A stretch of 64,000 nt of DNA, from contig CP136061.1 in the NCBI GenBank assembly GCA_032622095.1, forward strand, positions 41,545,797 to 41,609,796. Direction: 5' to 3'. Positions 34,726-47,175 of the stretch are shown here, in pieces. The notes under the pieces are model-generated. The model ran no database searches. It worked only from the letters and a program-made list of their open reading frames with translations, and had not been told where the DNA came from. The position numbers were made by a program, and so were the translations under genes. This stretch comes from Siphonodentalium dalli. Lineage: Eukaryota > Mollusca > Scaphopoda > Gadilida > Siphonodentaliidae. Position 1 is the first letter of the stretch, and each line of letters begins with the position of its first letter.

Positions 34726-35873
34726 ATACATCTTGTTTACCAACAACAACAACGACCACAGAAACGAGTCCCTCACCCGATACAACTACTATAACCACTG
34801 GCGCAACAACAACAACAACAACCACAAAAACAACAACAACAACCACAACCACAATAGCAACTACTACTACTGCTTATACCACTATTACTGACACAACTAG
34901 GACTACAACCCCCACCTCAACTGGTACAACCGCCACTACATCAACAACAACAACAACATCAACATCCCCACCCAGTACAACCACCACCACTACTTCAACC
35001 ATTATCACAACCTCTACTACAACACCTACATCGACCACTACCGGAACCAGTACCACTACAGCAGCAATAATAACAGCCATGACCACAACTAGTATTGACA
35101 CTGCTATTACAATATCAACCAGTACCACCAGTACCACAACTACTACAAAGGACGGCTCAACCACAACAACCAGTCGAACAAGTACAACTACTACACTTAC
35201 TTCTACTACCGCCAGAATAACCAGTACCATATCATCAACCACTACAACCACACCAGTCACCATTATCACACATACTTCTACAACAATCACCACACACAGT
35301 ACCGCACCAACAGCAAGTACCGTCACTAGCACGACCACTGCTACACAGACTACTGGCACGATCACCACAACAGCCACTACCACGGTCACCACTACACCAA
35401 CCACCAGCACCACGACAACAACCACCACCGCTGCCACAACAGCCACCACCACTGGGACGACGGTTACCACAGCCTACACCACTGGGACGACGGTTACCAC
35501 AGCCACCACCAGAGGGATGACGGTTACCACAGCCTCCATCATGGGGACGGCAGTTACTACAGATAAGACAGTGGGTGCCACGTCACCATACATGATTACG
35601 CCAGTCAACCAAGGCACAGGTTGCGGCTTACAACTTGACAGAGAGCAACTACGTTTCAACTGTATGTATCGGAACATGGAACCGATTTCAAATGGAGCTG
35701 AATCACTGTATGTTATCAGTAGGCTGGGTTGTGCTAAAGAATGTGCGGCCGTTGATGAGTGCTGGTCATTCACCACCGACGGCAAACGAGCATGTCGGCT
35801 GCATGGTTGTCCCAGTTCGTACAACTTCACATCACGACACGGAGTGAATTACTACGCTGTCCGCAGCCCATGA
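34726..35873 (+). CDS. Gene A exon 4: Thr-rich mucin stretch and PAN/Apple-like C-terminus
   Basis: Acceptor at 34725, phase 1 entry, then 381 codons to TGA at 35871-35873 in one open frame. It starts 'TSCLPTTTTTTETSPSP' and continues as an almost pure Thr/Ser/Pro/Ala stretch to about residue 285, the composition of O-glycosylated mucin domains. Near 35449-35565 it becomes a 30-base repeat encoding TTGTTVTTA units. The last ~90 residues are globular: 'LGCAKECAAVDECWSF' and 'ACRLHGCPSSYNFTSRHG' give the Cys spacing and central Trp expected of PAN/Apple modules, which bind proteins or sugars. Valine-rich frames on the opposite strand are shadows of the Thr codons. Confidence 0.88.
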
Positions 35874-37984
35874 ACAATGTAACCATGAGATACATGCATA
35901 CAGTGACGTGGCAGTATGGTGTTTTGGGTGTCACACCCCCAAACTTTGGCCTTGTTTTTACGTTTTGTGCCTTAAGGCAGTGTTGATTGTAAATTTTCAG
36001 ACCAAAATTAGATTAGTTTTTTTTCTGATAGTTTGATATAACTAGTAAATAATGAATTTATTTTGTATTTACCCACTTTCATTAAAACTTTTTGATTGAA
36101 ATGGTAACTGTTTGGAAAATTCCAACCATATGGGTCGTTGAAAATTGCCAACCATTGGAAAGATTGAGTTCTGCTGAGAAAAATTCCAACCCAAAGGGGG
36201 GGGGGGGGGGTGTTTTAAATGGAATTTCGTGTGTTTGGTCATTTCGGTGCGTTTCTAAGGGGTGCAGTTGGAAATCTAATGTATACCATAATTGCAAGCG
36301 TCAGTGTGTGTATAACACCTATTTTGTGAATTTCAGCTTTGCACCCGACTATTTTAGCGCCGATTTCAACAAATTGATACACATTCTTCTCCGTTATATT
36401 AGCTTGTTGTCTAATCCTCTTTCGCAATTTCTCTGTATCTATATGTGTGTTGTGTTATATATTTGATTTTTATAATATAAATAGTATTTACACCAACCTC
36501 AAAATCATCACGTTTAATCGCCTGTGGGTTTCGCTATGAACATACACATTTCCACATTGCCAGTGTAGTGCTAATGTTACTCTAAAATGCATTGCACATT
36601 AGAGCATAATGTTGATGTTGATATGCCCTTTATGCTGAATTGGCCAAACATCTTGGATAATTGGTATTGTATAAAATTAATTGGCAACTAAAAATAGATA
36701 TCCGTCAACTGCATAACTAGCAGCATATATCTGAGCATGAGCCATTTGAGATAAATTCGACAGTCTGTCAGACACGTGGCCATCAGGTACTCGTATCTGA
36801 AATAGTAGATACATTTCGCATTTTGAACAACAGATAATTATTACATAAAGCTATTTGTTGTAATTTTTTTCGACGGTCCAAAATATGTTCGCAGATTTGG
36901 CGACAACGAATCCGTTTATGAGACAATCTTGCCTGCTACTCACTGTAAGGTGATTACAGGACTGCGTGCCGTGATTATTGTGTACTTAATTATGTTGTTA
37001 TCAGGTCATAGCTTTTTGTTTTTATTTGTACAATAACAAATGACATAACAACAAAATTATGAACAAGTATATAATAAGTATTGTACAGGAGCAGCATGAC
37101 CATGTTGGTCGTCTCCCTGATGCTCTGAATGATATATATATACACAAGGTTGGCGGATGAATTCAAAGATGTATTCAGGGTTCGATACCTCTAGATACGG
37201 CACCAATATATTTTATAAAATCTATTTCTGGGATGGCCACTAGCTTTGTGGCGCTGAACAGTTTTACTATAAGCAGAGTCGACACAATTTCATAGGTTAT
37301 AAAATAAAAAAATAAAAAGAAGCAAACAAAATTTGATCTGTCAATTTAATTGTCCCTCAAGTATTCCGCTGAATTACATTAATTCTAGACTTGACTGATT
37401 ATTTTCCCCGACGCAAACGTGTGTTATGAATTATGGTGCTTATCAAGCAAGAGTGTTTACACGATATCAATAACTCTGAATACATCTTTAAGTATATGCT
37501 ATATACATGCTGTTCCAGACTTGAATGCGAAGCGGAAATTAAAGAAACACAACTTTTATTTAGGGCACACTAGACTAAGTGTATACGCTTATCGCTTTGT
37601 GTTTCGCAAGTGTCTCGTGTTTCACGACGACGTGTGATGTTATTGCCACTAATAGATACAAATTAAGGCACAATCATGGCGATCACAATTTAAGAACATA
37701 ATCTCAGAGTCATCTCCCATATTGAGGAAATGAGAAACGATCGCTAACTTATTACTATATCGCGTGTTTGTGAGTTTTATTGAAAATCCGAACCTGTAAT
37801 CGTAGCAGCAAATGTGGAAAAAACGACAAAGACTATAAAGAACATAAAGTGTAGTGACGTAGGATCCTATTTGTAATAATTGTATGGTGTTGTTCAAAAT
37901 TCGAAAGGTGTCTATTATTGCGTTTCAACATATAGACACACTAGCATCTGGTTAAGGGATCCTACTATAATACTGATAGTTGTG
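35874..37984. other. 3' flank of gene A and intergenic DNA
   Basis: The first ~50 bases after the stop resemble the 3' flank of gene B ('tgaacaat', 'accatga', 'gacgtggc' in order). A candidate ATTAAA polyadenylation signal lies at 36081-36086. A dispersed repeat with a 15-base G tract (36196-36210) spans about 36095-36270. No further gene is supported up to the minisatellite at 37985. Confidence 0.5.
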
Positions 37985-40172
37985 CCCCCTGTTTTAGATA
38001 TGCTGTTGGTTCGTCGTACTGATTTATTTGTGAAGTTATTTTTTCATGGTGATTTAGCCATGGTGTTGGTTGGTCCTGATGATTTGTGTTGGTGGGTCCT
38101 GCTTGATTTAGATATCATAATGGTGTTTCCTGCTGATTCAGCTATGATGTTGGTGGTTTCTGCTTATTTAGTTATGATGTCAGTGGGTCCTGTCGATTTA
38201 TCTATGATGTTAGTGGGTTCGGCTGATTTAACTATGATGTTGGTGGGTTCTGCTGATTTACATACCAAGTTAGGTGGTCCTTTTGATTTACATATCATGT
38301 TGGTGGTTCCTGCTGATTTATCTGTGATATTGGTGGGTCGTGCTGATTTAGATATGATGTTGGTGGTTACTGCTGATTTAGTTATAATGTTGGTGGATCC
38401 TGCTGATTTAGTTAAGATGTTGGTGGGTGCTGTCGATTTAGCTATGATGTTATGCTGATGTAGAAACGATGTTAGATTTTCATGTTGATTTAGCTATGAC
38501 GTACGTGGTTCCTGCTGATTTAGATATGACGCACGTGGGTCCTGCTGATTTAGCTATGCTATTGGTGATTCCTGCAGGTTTATATATGGTGTTGGTATGT
38601 GCTGCTGATCAAGCTATGATGTTGGTGGGTTATGCTGATTTAGCTATGATATTGGTTGGTTCCACTAATTAGTTATGCTTTTGGTTGGTCCTGCTGATTA
38701 ACTTATGCAGTTGGTGGTTCCTACTGATTTAGATATCATGTAAAATTTAGTTGGTGGTTCATGCTGATTCAGCTATGATGTTGGTGAGTCCTGCTAATTT
38801 AGCTATGGTGTTGGAGGGTCCTTCTGATTTACATACCAAGTCGGTGGTTCCTGCTGATTTAGATATCATATTGTAGGGTCAAGCTGATTTACATATCATG
38901 TTGGTGGTTTATGTTAATAAGCTATGGTGTTTGTGGCCCCTGTTGATTTAGTTATGATGTTGTGGTTCCTGTTTATTTACCTATGATGTTGGTGGTTCCC
39001 GCGGGTGTATCTATTATGCTGGTATGTCCAGATGTTCTTGAGCCATGCTGATTCAGCTATGATATCGGTTGGTCCTGCTAATTTACCTATGGTATTGGTT
39101 GGTTCTGCCGATTTAGTTATGATTTTGTTTGGTCCTGCTGATTTACCCATGCAGTTGGTGGGTCCTGCTGATTTATATATGTTGTTGGTGGTTACTGCTG
39201 ATTTAGACATGTTGTTGGTGGTTACTGCTGATTTACATATGTTGTTGGTGGTTACTGCTGATTTACATATGTTGTTGGTGGTTACTGCTGATTTAGATAT
39301 GATGTAAAAAAATTGTCGGTGGTTCCAACTGATTTAGCTATGATGTTCATGCTGATTTAGCTATGGTGTTGGAGGGTCAAGCTGATTTACATATCATGTC
39401 GGTGGTTTCTGTTGATTTAGTTATGATATTGGAGGGTCAAGCTGATTTACATATCATGTTGGTGGTTTATGTAAATAAGCTATGGTGTGTGAGGGTCCTG
39501 CTGATTTAGTTATGATGTTGTGGTTCCTGTTTATTTACCTATGATGTTGGTAGTTCCCGCATGTTTATCTATGGTGCTGGTATGTCCAGATGTTCGTGAG
39601 CCATGCTGATTTACTTATGCAGTTGGTGGGTCCTGCTGATTTAGATATGATGATGGTGGTTACTGCTGATTTAGATGTGATGTAAAAATTTAGTTGGTGG
39701 TTCCGGCTGATTTAGCTATGATGTTCCTGCTGATTTAGCTATGGTGTTGGAGGGTCTTGCTGATTTAGTTATGATGTTCGTGCTGATTTAGCTATGGTGT
39801 TGGATGGTCCTGCTGATTTAGCTAGGGTGTTGGAGGGTCCTGCTGATTTAGCTATGTTGTTCCTGTTGATTCAGCTATGGTGTTGGGTGGTCCTGTTGAT
39901 TTAGCTATGGCGTTGGAGGGTCCTGCTGATTTACTTATGATGTTCCTGCTGATTTAGCTATGGTGTTGGATGGTCCTGCTAATTTAGCTATGGTGTTGGA
40001 GGGTCTTGCTGATTTAGTTATGATATTGCTGATTTAGCCATTGTGCTGGTTGTTCCTGTTGATTGAGTATGCTATTTGTGGATCCTGCTGATTCAGCTAT
40101 GGTGTTGTTGGGGACCTGGCGATTGAACTATGATGTTGGTGAGTCCTGCTGAATAACATACGTTGTTGGGGT
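37985..40172 (+). repeat. 30-bp minisatellite, ~2.2 kb, roughly 70 diverged units
   Basis: The unit is close to 'ggtggttcctgctgatttag' plus 'ctatgatgtt'. Because 30 is divisible by three, frames stay open across many units and read as decapeptides such as LVVPADLAMM on one strand or KSAGPTN-type on the other. Indels break the frame repeatedly (38458, 38672, 39307) and no frame has a convincing start or splice context, so I read it as non-coding. A near-perfect local block at 39180-39300 repeats 'ttggtggttactgctgattt' four times, which suggests recent expansion. Confidence 0.92.
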
Positions 40173-40429
40173 TTGGAGTGTATCAATCCCAAAATGTTGT
40201 CAAACATGTACAAACATGCAATCAAATAACACAGTATGCTACTGTCACATACTTGAAGTAAACAGAGTTGTGTTTAAAGATGTTTTATACAACGCCAATA
40301 CAGCTATACTTTTATCAGAACAGTTTATACATAATGTAACTGTGCTTTTTATGAAACCATCTTATGAACTACTAGTAGGTTAGCCCGCCACTGGCGTGGT
40401 TGGTCAGAAACATGACATTTTTAAAATTA

Positions 40430-40935
40430 TTTTTATTCAATGAGTTAATTCTGCCTTTTTAATTTTTTAATTTAATTTTTTGTTTTTCAATGAGTTAATT
40501 CTGCCTTTTTAATCAAGAGAAATGATGGTACCCGTCCCTAAAAGATGTATGATTTACGGCACATCGGGCGGAAAAACTGACCCGATGAAAATCTCCCCCC
40601 TTCCTAGGAACGACAGACATAAGAATCACACAACACGCATTTTTTTGTTTTTGAAAGTATGGTACCCGTCCCTAAAAGAGGTATGATTTAAGGTGACCCG
40701 ATGAAATTCTCCCCCTTCCTAAGAAAGACAGACATAAGAATCACACAACACGCATTTTTTTTTTTCAAAGAGTTAATTCTGCCTTTTTAATCAAGATAAA
40801 TTATGGTAACCGTCCCTAAAAGAGGTATGAGTCGATGAAAATCTCCCCCGTTCCTAGGAACGACAGACATAAAATCACACGACAAGCATTTGTTGTTTTC
40901 CAATGAGTTAATTCTGCCTTTTTAATCAAGATAAA
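40430..40935 (+). repeat. Tandem repeat, ~110-280-bp spaced units
   Basis: 'aatgagttaattctgccttt' followed by 'ttaatcaaga', 'ggtacccgtccctaaaagag' and 'cgacagacataa' recurs three to four times with deletions between copies. Confidence 0.8.
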
Positions 40936-41280
40936 TGCATTCCGCCGTTCCGGTGCGTTTTGCATCCGTAGTTTCGTACGTATAGGTGACCATTTAGCAA
41001 CGCCGATGGCAATAAAGAGCGTTACTCGGTTAACAGCGCCAAATTTGGTCAATATAAAGGAGAGCGTGACTGCCTTAACCCCTGCAGTGCCGAGGGCCAT
41101 GATTTTGATGATTGGGAGTGGAGAACGGGTTCTCTGAGCTTCTCCAAAATGCCGCGACGACGATTCCCGTGGTTTTTTACCCTTAGATGGGAAGTTTGAG
41201 CCCAATCGGTCCAGCCGTTTTCGAGTCTACAAAGGACACATATATTTATATACGGAGTTCTCAAAATATATAGCAGATTT
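40936..41280 (-). repeat. Repeat remnant, unclassified
   Basis: A GC-richer block with small overlapping frames on the minus strand. The phrase 'cccaatcggtccagccgttt' and the block around it look like the kind of sequence seen in dispersed repeats, but nothing in this window confirms a family. Confidence 0.35.
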
Positions 41281-41455
41281 AACAATGATTTTATCAGACC
41301 AGTTTATACAGAATAGAACTATGATTTTATCACACCAGTTTGTAAAGAATATAACTCTGAATTTATCATATGCGTCTATAATCAATATAACTACGAGTTT
41401 ATAAGACAAGTTTATAAACAATATAACTATGATTTGATCAGACCAGTGTGTAGGC
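41281..41455 (+). repeat. ~40-50-bp tandem repeat
   Basis: 'aactatgattttatcagacc' followed by 'agtttataaacaatat' recurs about four times with small changes. A further unit lies at 42738-42775 on the other side of the TIR element. Confidence 0.75.
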
Positions 41456-41496
41456 AATAGTGCGCAGTGAGTAGCTTTCTTTGTAAATCGGGACGA

Positions 41497-42263
41497 TATA
41501 AACACCTAAAAAAAAAAAAGTCCCACCCTAATATATTCGGTAATATTTTGTGAGATATTGGATGGATTTGACGAATCTTTAGTGAAATGTTTAGTGGTAT
41601 CTGATACACAACCTGTGTGAGGCACCGTCCTGTAAGTATGTTATGGCCGGCGGAGCATGAATGGAATGGAAGAGGGGTGCTTTTCAAAAGTTGCAAAACA
41701 CTGACGTAGAGTGGACAGTTACTTCATTGTTCCATTGTTCACACAAGTTGTTACTGGCTGTAAATGTTGTCTAAAAGTGACACTGTGAGTCTACGATAAC
41801 ATGCGTGTCATCTTCGGGACACATTGTTCCTGCTGAATGCCCAGGCCATTGAGTCTAACCACATTCCTTTGGAATGACATCTTGAAATTTCATGCTGTGA
41901 GCAACACATAGGTATTAAAATCAGTCTCTTTGAAGCCATTTTTCAGTAACCATGTTTCCAACCATGTATGCCATTGATGTACCAACATATAAGGATGTTC
42001 CAAGCCTGTGCGAGAAGTGGGGACCAAGGCACAGCTGAATGTCTGTGATAACTCTACCTGTGTTTTTGCAACTTTTGAAAAGTGCGCCTCTTCCATTCAA
42101 TTTGTGCTCACTCAGCCATATATCACCTCACAGCACAGTAATTAACACACTTGATGTCTTTGGTACCACAAATCAGTTGTGGACAGTTTCATCAAAACTC
42201 ATTCAATATCTCATAAAATATTACCGAATATATCAGGAGGGACTTTCTTTTTTTGAGGTGTTT
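41497..42263. mobile_element. TIR element with ~210-bp arms
   Basis: The left arm (41497-41705: 'aaaaagtcccaccctaatat', 'attcggtaatattttgtgag') is inverted in the right arm (42055-42263: 'ctcataaaatattaccgaat', 'tcaggagggactttcttttt'). The inner arm parts 'cttttcaaaagttgcaaaac' and 'gcaacttttgaaaagtgcgc' also pair. The ~350-base centre has no recognisable transposase. Confidence 0.85.
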
Positions 42264-43540
42264 AGTAACAAAAGAGAACCAACATCTTCATTTGTGTTTG
42301 ATGAAAGGCCGAACAGTCAGTGTACATGGGCTTAGTATGGCGCTGGTCAGCAAGTTGCAACTGATGTTGCACCTATTGTTTACATCTTGTTTTGGCTTAT
42401 TCTATGAAGATTTTCTCATTTTACTTCTTCGGCTTTTATTTTTTTCAAAAGTTTGCAAACGGCTCCGAGTCATTGCTGTCCGCCTCTAAATGTATGCAAA
42501 GAACACAAGGAAAATGGTGTTATAAGACGAATGTGTTTTAATGTGGGATACGCTTACACCGACAGTTGTGTCACCTGGTCAGACACACACTTACCTATAA
42601 TGGTTAGATCAAACACAATGACATGTACTCTAACTACAATTTCGAACAGTCACTCAACTAACATAGTATCGGACCGTGATATACTTGAAGTTCTCAGAGT
42701 TGTGTTATTAAAGATTTTTTCTACAACATACAGCCATTAGAACTATGATTGTATCACACCAATATATAAACAATAGCCAGTGTCCAGTAGTGCGAGTGTG
42801 AGTAGCTTTCTTTGTAAATCAGGACAATATAATAATAACAGAGAAGCTCTGTCCAAACTAAAGTTTGCCGAAAGCTTCCGACGAAGAATTTGAAAACATT
42901 TTCTCAAACCAACATTCGCTGTCGATGTTTTGTTCAGAGAGAGATAATAGACGCCGTTTCATTGTCGTGAGCTGTATCCGCGCGTTCATTGGAATCATAA
43001 TAACCATCGAAACACTTGTATGTCGCACAATTCAGGCCCAAGTACCTTTAATGTTTAATATAATAATCGACGTGTTGTGTCACGTATAGTGTACCTTTGA
43101 TGGTTAAGACAATGAAACATTCGCCGATCAATATGGTGTGCTAATAAAGTACAGAGTACATTTAAAGTGATGGGAAACATTCCGGTAAGGCATTCAAATA
43201 GAAATGTAGAATAATCTTGCTCCAAGCAGTTATTTACAAATATTATATCCATATTAACAACACACACTCATTCTTATATATTAATTAAACACAGTTACTC
43301 TCGATGGCGAAATCGTTTTCATTGGTATACCTTAATCGTTTTTAAATTCGCCCAGTACTATTTTTTGCTCAGTTTTGCACACTTTAAATTCGCGCACCTA
43401 TCTGCGCAGATCAAAACTAACAAAAATATGTTCGTATAAGTCTTGTATCTGATGACAGTTTAAGTTCTTAGTAGTTTCCGAAGACAATATTATGTGTACA
43501 TCGGATTTTCATCGTGTAGACCATGACTCTTTCAAGCATC
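42264..43540. other. Intergenic DNA with repeat fragments
   Basis: 43065-43310 is an inverse copy of 6270-6420 ('attcaaatagaaatgtagaa' block). The sequence next to the TIR element at 42730-42830 ('gtgagtagctttctttgtaa') also occurs at 41465-41500, flanking the same element on its other side. No gene was seen. Confidence 0.6.
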
Positions 43541-46500
43541 TTAACTTTGTTGCGGTGATGGATGATTATATGCTCCAAATAATTTTTCTTTCTGTGAAAT
43601 ATATAGTGATGGACTGAACATCAATGAAATTAACTCGAAAACAGATAACCGCGATTGCGAACGCAACTGACCTAAGAAAAACCGACACTTGGCTGCGGGT
43701 TGTGATCACATAACTAACGCAGTATGTATGGTTACGGTGTCACTCCAAGGGCCTTTACTATAGAATTACAATTGCCGTGTTTCTCCACGTGGACAAACTG
43801 TCGAATACTATGGATACGATAATTTACAAGTGTGTGCGATTCCCCGTCATTTACAAGAACAGATAAAATCCAGTACTATGGATCTCCGTTTATCTGCGCG
43901 TGGAGACGAACGCTTGTAAAGGGAACATACTCTAATATTATACATAAATGGATATAGTAATGCCTATATATATATTTGAGTCATTTGGCGAGTGGTTTAG
44001 TGGATGTATAAAGTCAATGTTTTGCTACTTGCGTGCACCATAATTCCAATGGCACAAGCATCGCGAAAATACACAAACGATTACAACATTTTACGCTGAA
44101 CACGAGTACAAAATATCGTAAGCGAGAACGCTCGTTATAAGAGATAGATGTTTTATTGACCTACATCATAGAAGACAATATATAGCTTTTCATGTCTTTC
44201 CTTGTATTTACATGGTTCATGGTAAAATATATTTAACGATGTATGTACGAACAAAAAGGGATAGAGACGGATAGAGTGATCACAAATAAACCCCATCGAC
44301 AGAAAAACCTACACATGGTGATTATAGTGTCAGATTGAGCAGGGAAATTTTAACTGGTTGTCGTATACGTACGATTTCGATACATGTACAATGTAATTGA
44401 AAACAAACTAAATTGCCGGAGATAATATACTGATAAAAATATTTCCAAGTTAAAAGGGTGAACATATATATTTCAAGTATATTTTCCAAAGGGTCGGTGT
44501 AACTTTTTGTTTAAGTAGAAACTTAGATTTAACAACCAAAATTACACTGAATGTAGGAAAGCATCATACCAGTGGTATAAATTATAATTTGCAGTTACAA
44601 TAGTTGGAAAATTTAGTCATTGTAATGATTATAACCTATTCTCCAGTCTTAATTTTTAAATTTAGTGCCATTTTCTACCATGGAATCGCGGTAACATTCA
44701 CGTATAAGGTCTCCGCTGCCCGAGTACACCTCCTCCCTGAACCAGAAAACTATATTTGCACCCCATTCGGTTGAAATTCTGCAATGGTTACTCAAGATTT
44801 CCAACTGTTAGAAATCCCCAAACCAACAATTCCAACCGATCGAAACTTCTCAACTAATTGCCATTTACCCCCATAAATCAATCATCACTAACTTTGGGAC
44901 GAAGATTATTGTGATGCGCCAACACCCATTGAACGTCGCTGCATGACATTCCCAATTGTTGAGTATTTTGCTGAGAATCGCCCCCGTCACAACATAATTT
45001 ATGTGGAATCCCTTATTTCTCAAAGCCAATTTGTCTATGTTTATGAACCCCATCTCAAAATATATCTATCTACACCATGCGTAATTTGAACCCAACATCC
45101 CAATATGACTACGATTGTATTGACCCGGTGAAACTTCGCACGTCGAGAAAGGGTTAATGCATGAGTGCTCTATACACAAAGCGATAATCCGACATATCGA
45201 CATTCGCACGCGTTTCATTGCGGTGACAACCACTAATTCAGCCTCGTATACTTGTAATGTTAACACCGTGTTCTACCCGATTTGTGTTATGTCTGTACTA
45301 TGGAACTCCCTAAATTGGTAATTTATCAGCCCGTCAAGCGAGTTCTTGCTTTACCCCAAGTTAGACAATTCGAGTACTATAGAATAACAAAAAGATGCAG
45401 CGTTGGGACACTCCAAACACCACAAAAACCGAGCAGCTTGCTGCTGAAATGAATCCCAGTTTCAGAATGGCTCTCCCAGAACATTTTGTAAGTCAGTTCA
45501 CAACGATGTATGATGTGAAAAAGGGTAATCGCCTATTGTTAAATTCCAATGTCCAATGCAAGGAATTTACAAGAACACAATTGCTCGAGTACTATAGAAC
45601 ACAAGTCTAGCTTTACAAGACTGGGAAATTACCGACTAACTCTGTCCACGTGGAGAAACACGGCAATTGTAATTATATAGTATAGGCCCCATGGCGGTGA
45701 ATAGGGGACGTACATTGATGAACATTTAATCTAGGATATGCGTATATCTTACAAGCATTTCAACATCGTCGACGTTACCGTGATTTGTATATCGATTGGT
45801 ATTGAGTTAAGGTTTTGATTTTTTATATTGGTTGACCGAATGTAAATATAGGTCTACACGTATAGGCGTAATTACATATTCAGTGTCCAACTTTTCGTAA
45901 TGTATGTAACTCATCCATGTAGGCCTCTTGTTTTCCCTGTAGTATACATTAAATTCAGAGTCGTACATTTTTGCTCAGTTTTAAATTCGCGCACCGACGG
46001 GTGCGCGAAAAATAGTACTGCTCGAAATACGAGTAAGGTATCGCCGATAGTTGCGTCCCGGATCGAGAAGTAAATATTTACAATTTAAATATTGAGCGTA
46101 TTTCAGACGATGGTTTCTATGGAGTGGTACCGTCGATTTTCTTGAGATCGTCGGCGATGTTAGCGCCGGAATACCAACTAGTAACTTATCAGTTTCGCGC
46201 ACCTGAACAAGTCCGTAATATGTCGTTTAATATAATGAAACATTCGCCGATCGATGTGGTGTGCGAATAAAAACTTCTTTATTGTTTGCGCGACGGGCGA
46301 TCAGAAAATATTCTGCTCTCTGTCAGCATGAAAATATCTTCAATTATACAAGATCCTTGTTCATCGTTCCTATAAGTTTGTTTTCACCCAGGGTACCACC
46401 CATTAGTAGCCTCTGTGAAATTCAAGTAGGTTTCATAGTGATTTCAAACTGCGTTGAAACAATCTACTTGCCCATGTATGGCCAATCGCGGGTTTTTTTT

Positions 46501-47175
46501 ATAGCTCTTTTGTCCATACGATTATTCTTGATTTATTTTTCAGTGTAATAACAAACGGGAGATGAGGTACTCATAAGTGAGTCTTGTCTATAAAATGTAT
46601 GTATCATTTCCTATGTGTTATTGAATTTAGACAAATAAATATGTATAAACATACGACGTTAGTCACGTTACTTGATCTATAAAATTCCATCGGGTACCTC
46701 TCACGTGACATACCACCCGTAGGCGCTGTGTCGATCCAAGTGTGGGCGAAGTTTCATCCCAAAGTTACTTTAATGTACTAAAATTTCCTCTATTTGACGA
46801 ATATGTTTAGCCTAAAGTAACAACAAGAACTTTACCATTATGCCAAGTATGCGCATCAATGAAAATGGACATCGCTCCGGAAAAAAACATGTTAGTCGAC
46901 CAAAATCCGACAGCTTTCACTGTAACGAGTACGATGTGAGTACGAATCGACGGGAATATAAATATATTACGGATGGCAACAGAACCGGGATGCAATGAAT
47001 AGAACACAAGCTCGTCATCGAAATATTCTCGTCAATTTTCAGGCAAATGCATCAAATAAAATGTTACATTATAGACATACTTGTCTCAGAAATGTATATT
47101 TGTTTTATTCTGTAGTCATCGGTTGTCTTTAGTTGACATCAGTATCGACATATATGTTTAGACGATGTGTGGTAA
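43540..47175 (+). repeat. Segmental duplication, copy 1 (split by a 1.9-kb TIR element)
   Basis: 43540-43748 and 45691-47165 match 48205-48425 and 48425-51210 in the same order and orientation. Shared blocks include 'agtgatggactgaacatcaa', 'ggctgcgggttgtgat', 'aacatcgtcgacgttaccgt', 'cagggtaccaccca'-type and 'atgtttagacgatgtgtg'. The identity is visible by eye over long stretches, so the duplication is fairly recent. No host gene is recognised in either copy. Confidence 0.85.
43749..45690. mobile_element. TIR element, ~1.94 kb, inserted in duplication copy 1
   Basis: The left end 'gggcctttactatagaatta' continuing 'caattgccgtgtttctccac' and 'gtggaca' is inverted at 45640-45690 with few mismatches over about 47 bases. 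Copy 2 of the segmental duplication lacks it: 'gtcactcca' runs directly into 'ggttggtaaatatggg' at 48404-48425. Internal pieces such as 'gagtactatagaa' recur. A 71-codon frame at 45395-45610 shows no transposase motif. Confidence 0.85.

Larger units (their letters stand above)
10911..35873 (+). other. Gene A locus: secreted CTLD-mucin-PAN lectin, four predicted exons
   Basis: Proposed exons are 10911-10971, 19996-20187, 24375-24617 and 34726-35873, with introns of about 9.0, 4.2 and 10.1 kb. Lengths 61+192+243+1148 sum to 1644, exactly 548 codons including the stop, and every junction is phase 1 with GT-AG borders. The product would be a 547-residue secreted protein: signal peptide, C-type lectin domain, long Thr-rich mucin stretch, and a Cys-rich PAN/Apple-like module. 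The introns are filled by transposons. Exon 1 is the least certain part because it is joined across 9 kb on splice phase and signal-peptide character only. Confidence 0.7.

Noticed and set aside
34661-35470. Long Val-rich frames on the minus strand of gene A exon 4 (and on the plus strand at 56839-58251)
   Set aside because: They are the antisense reading of Thr codons (ACN read as NGT) in the mucin exons. They have no start context, splice sites or domains of their own.
37880-38672. 192- and 67-codon frames with decapeptide repeats as a gene
   Set aside because: The frame starts at TTG, is broken by indels and follows a minisatellite. No splice or start context supports translation.
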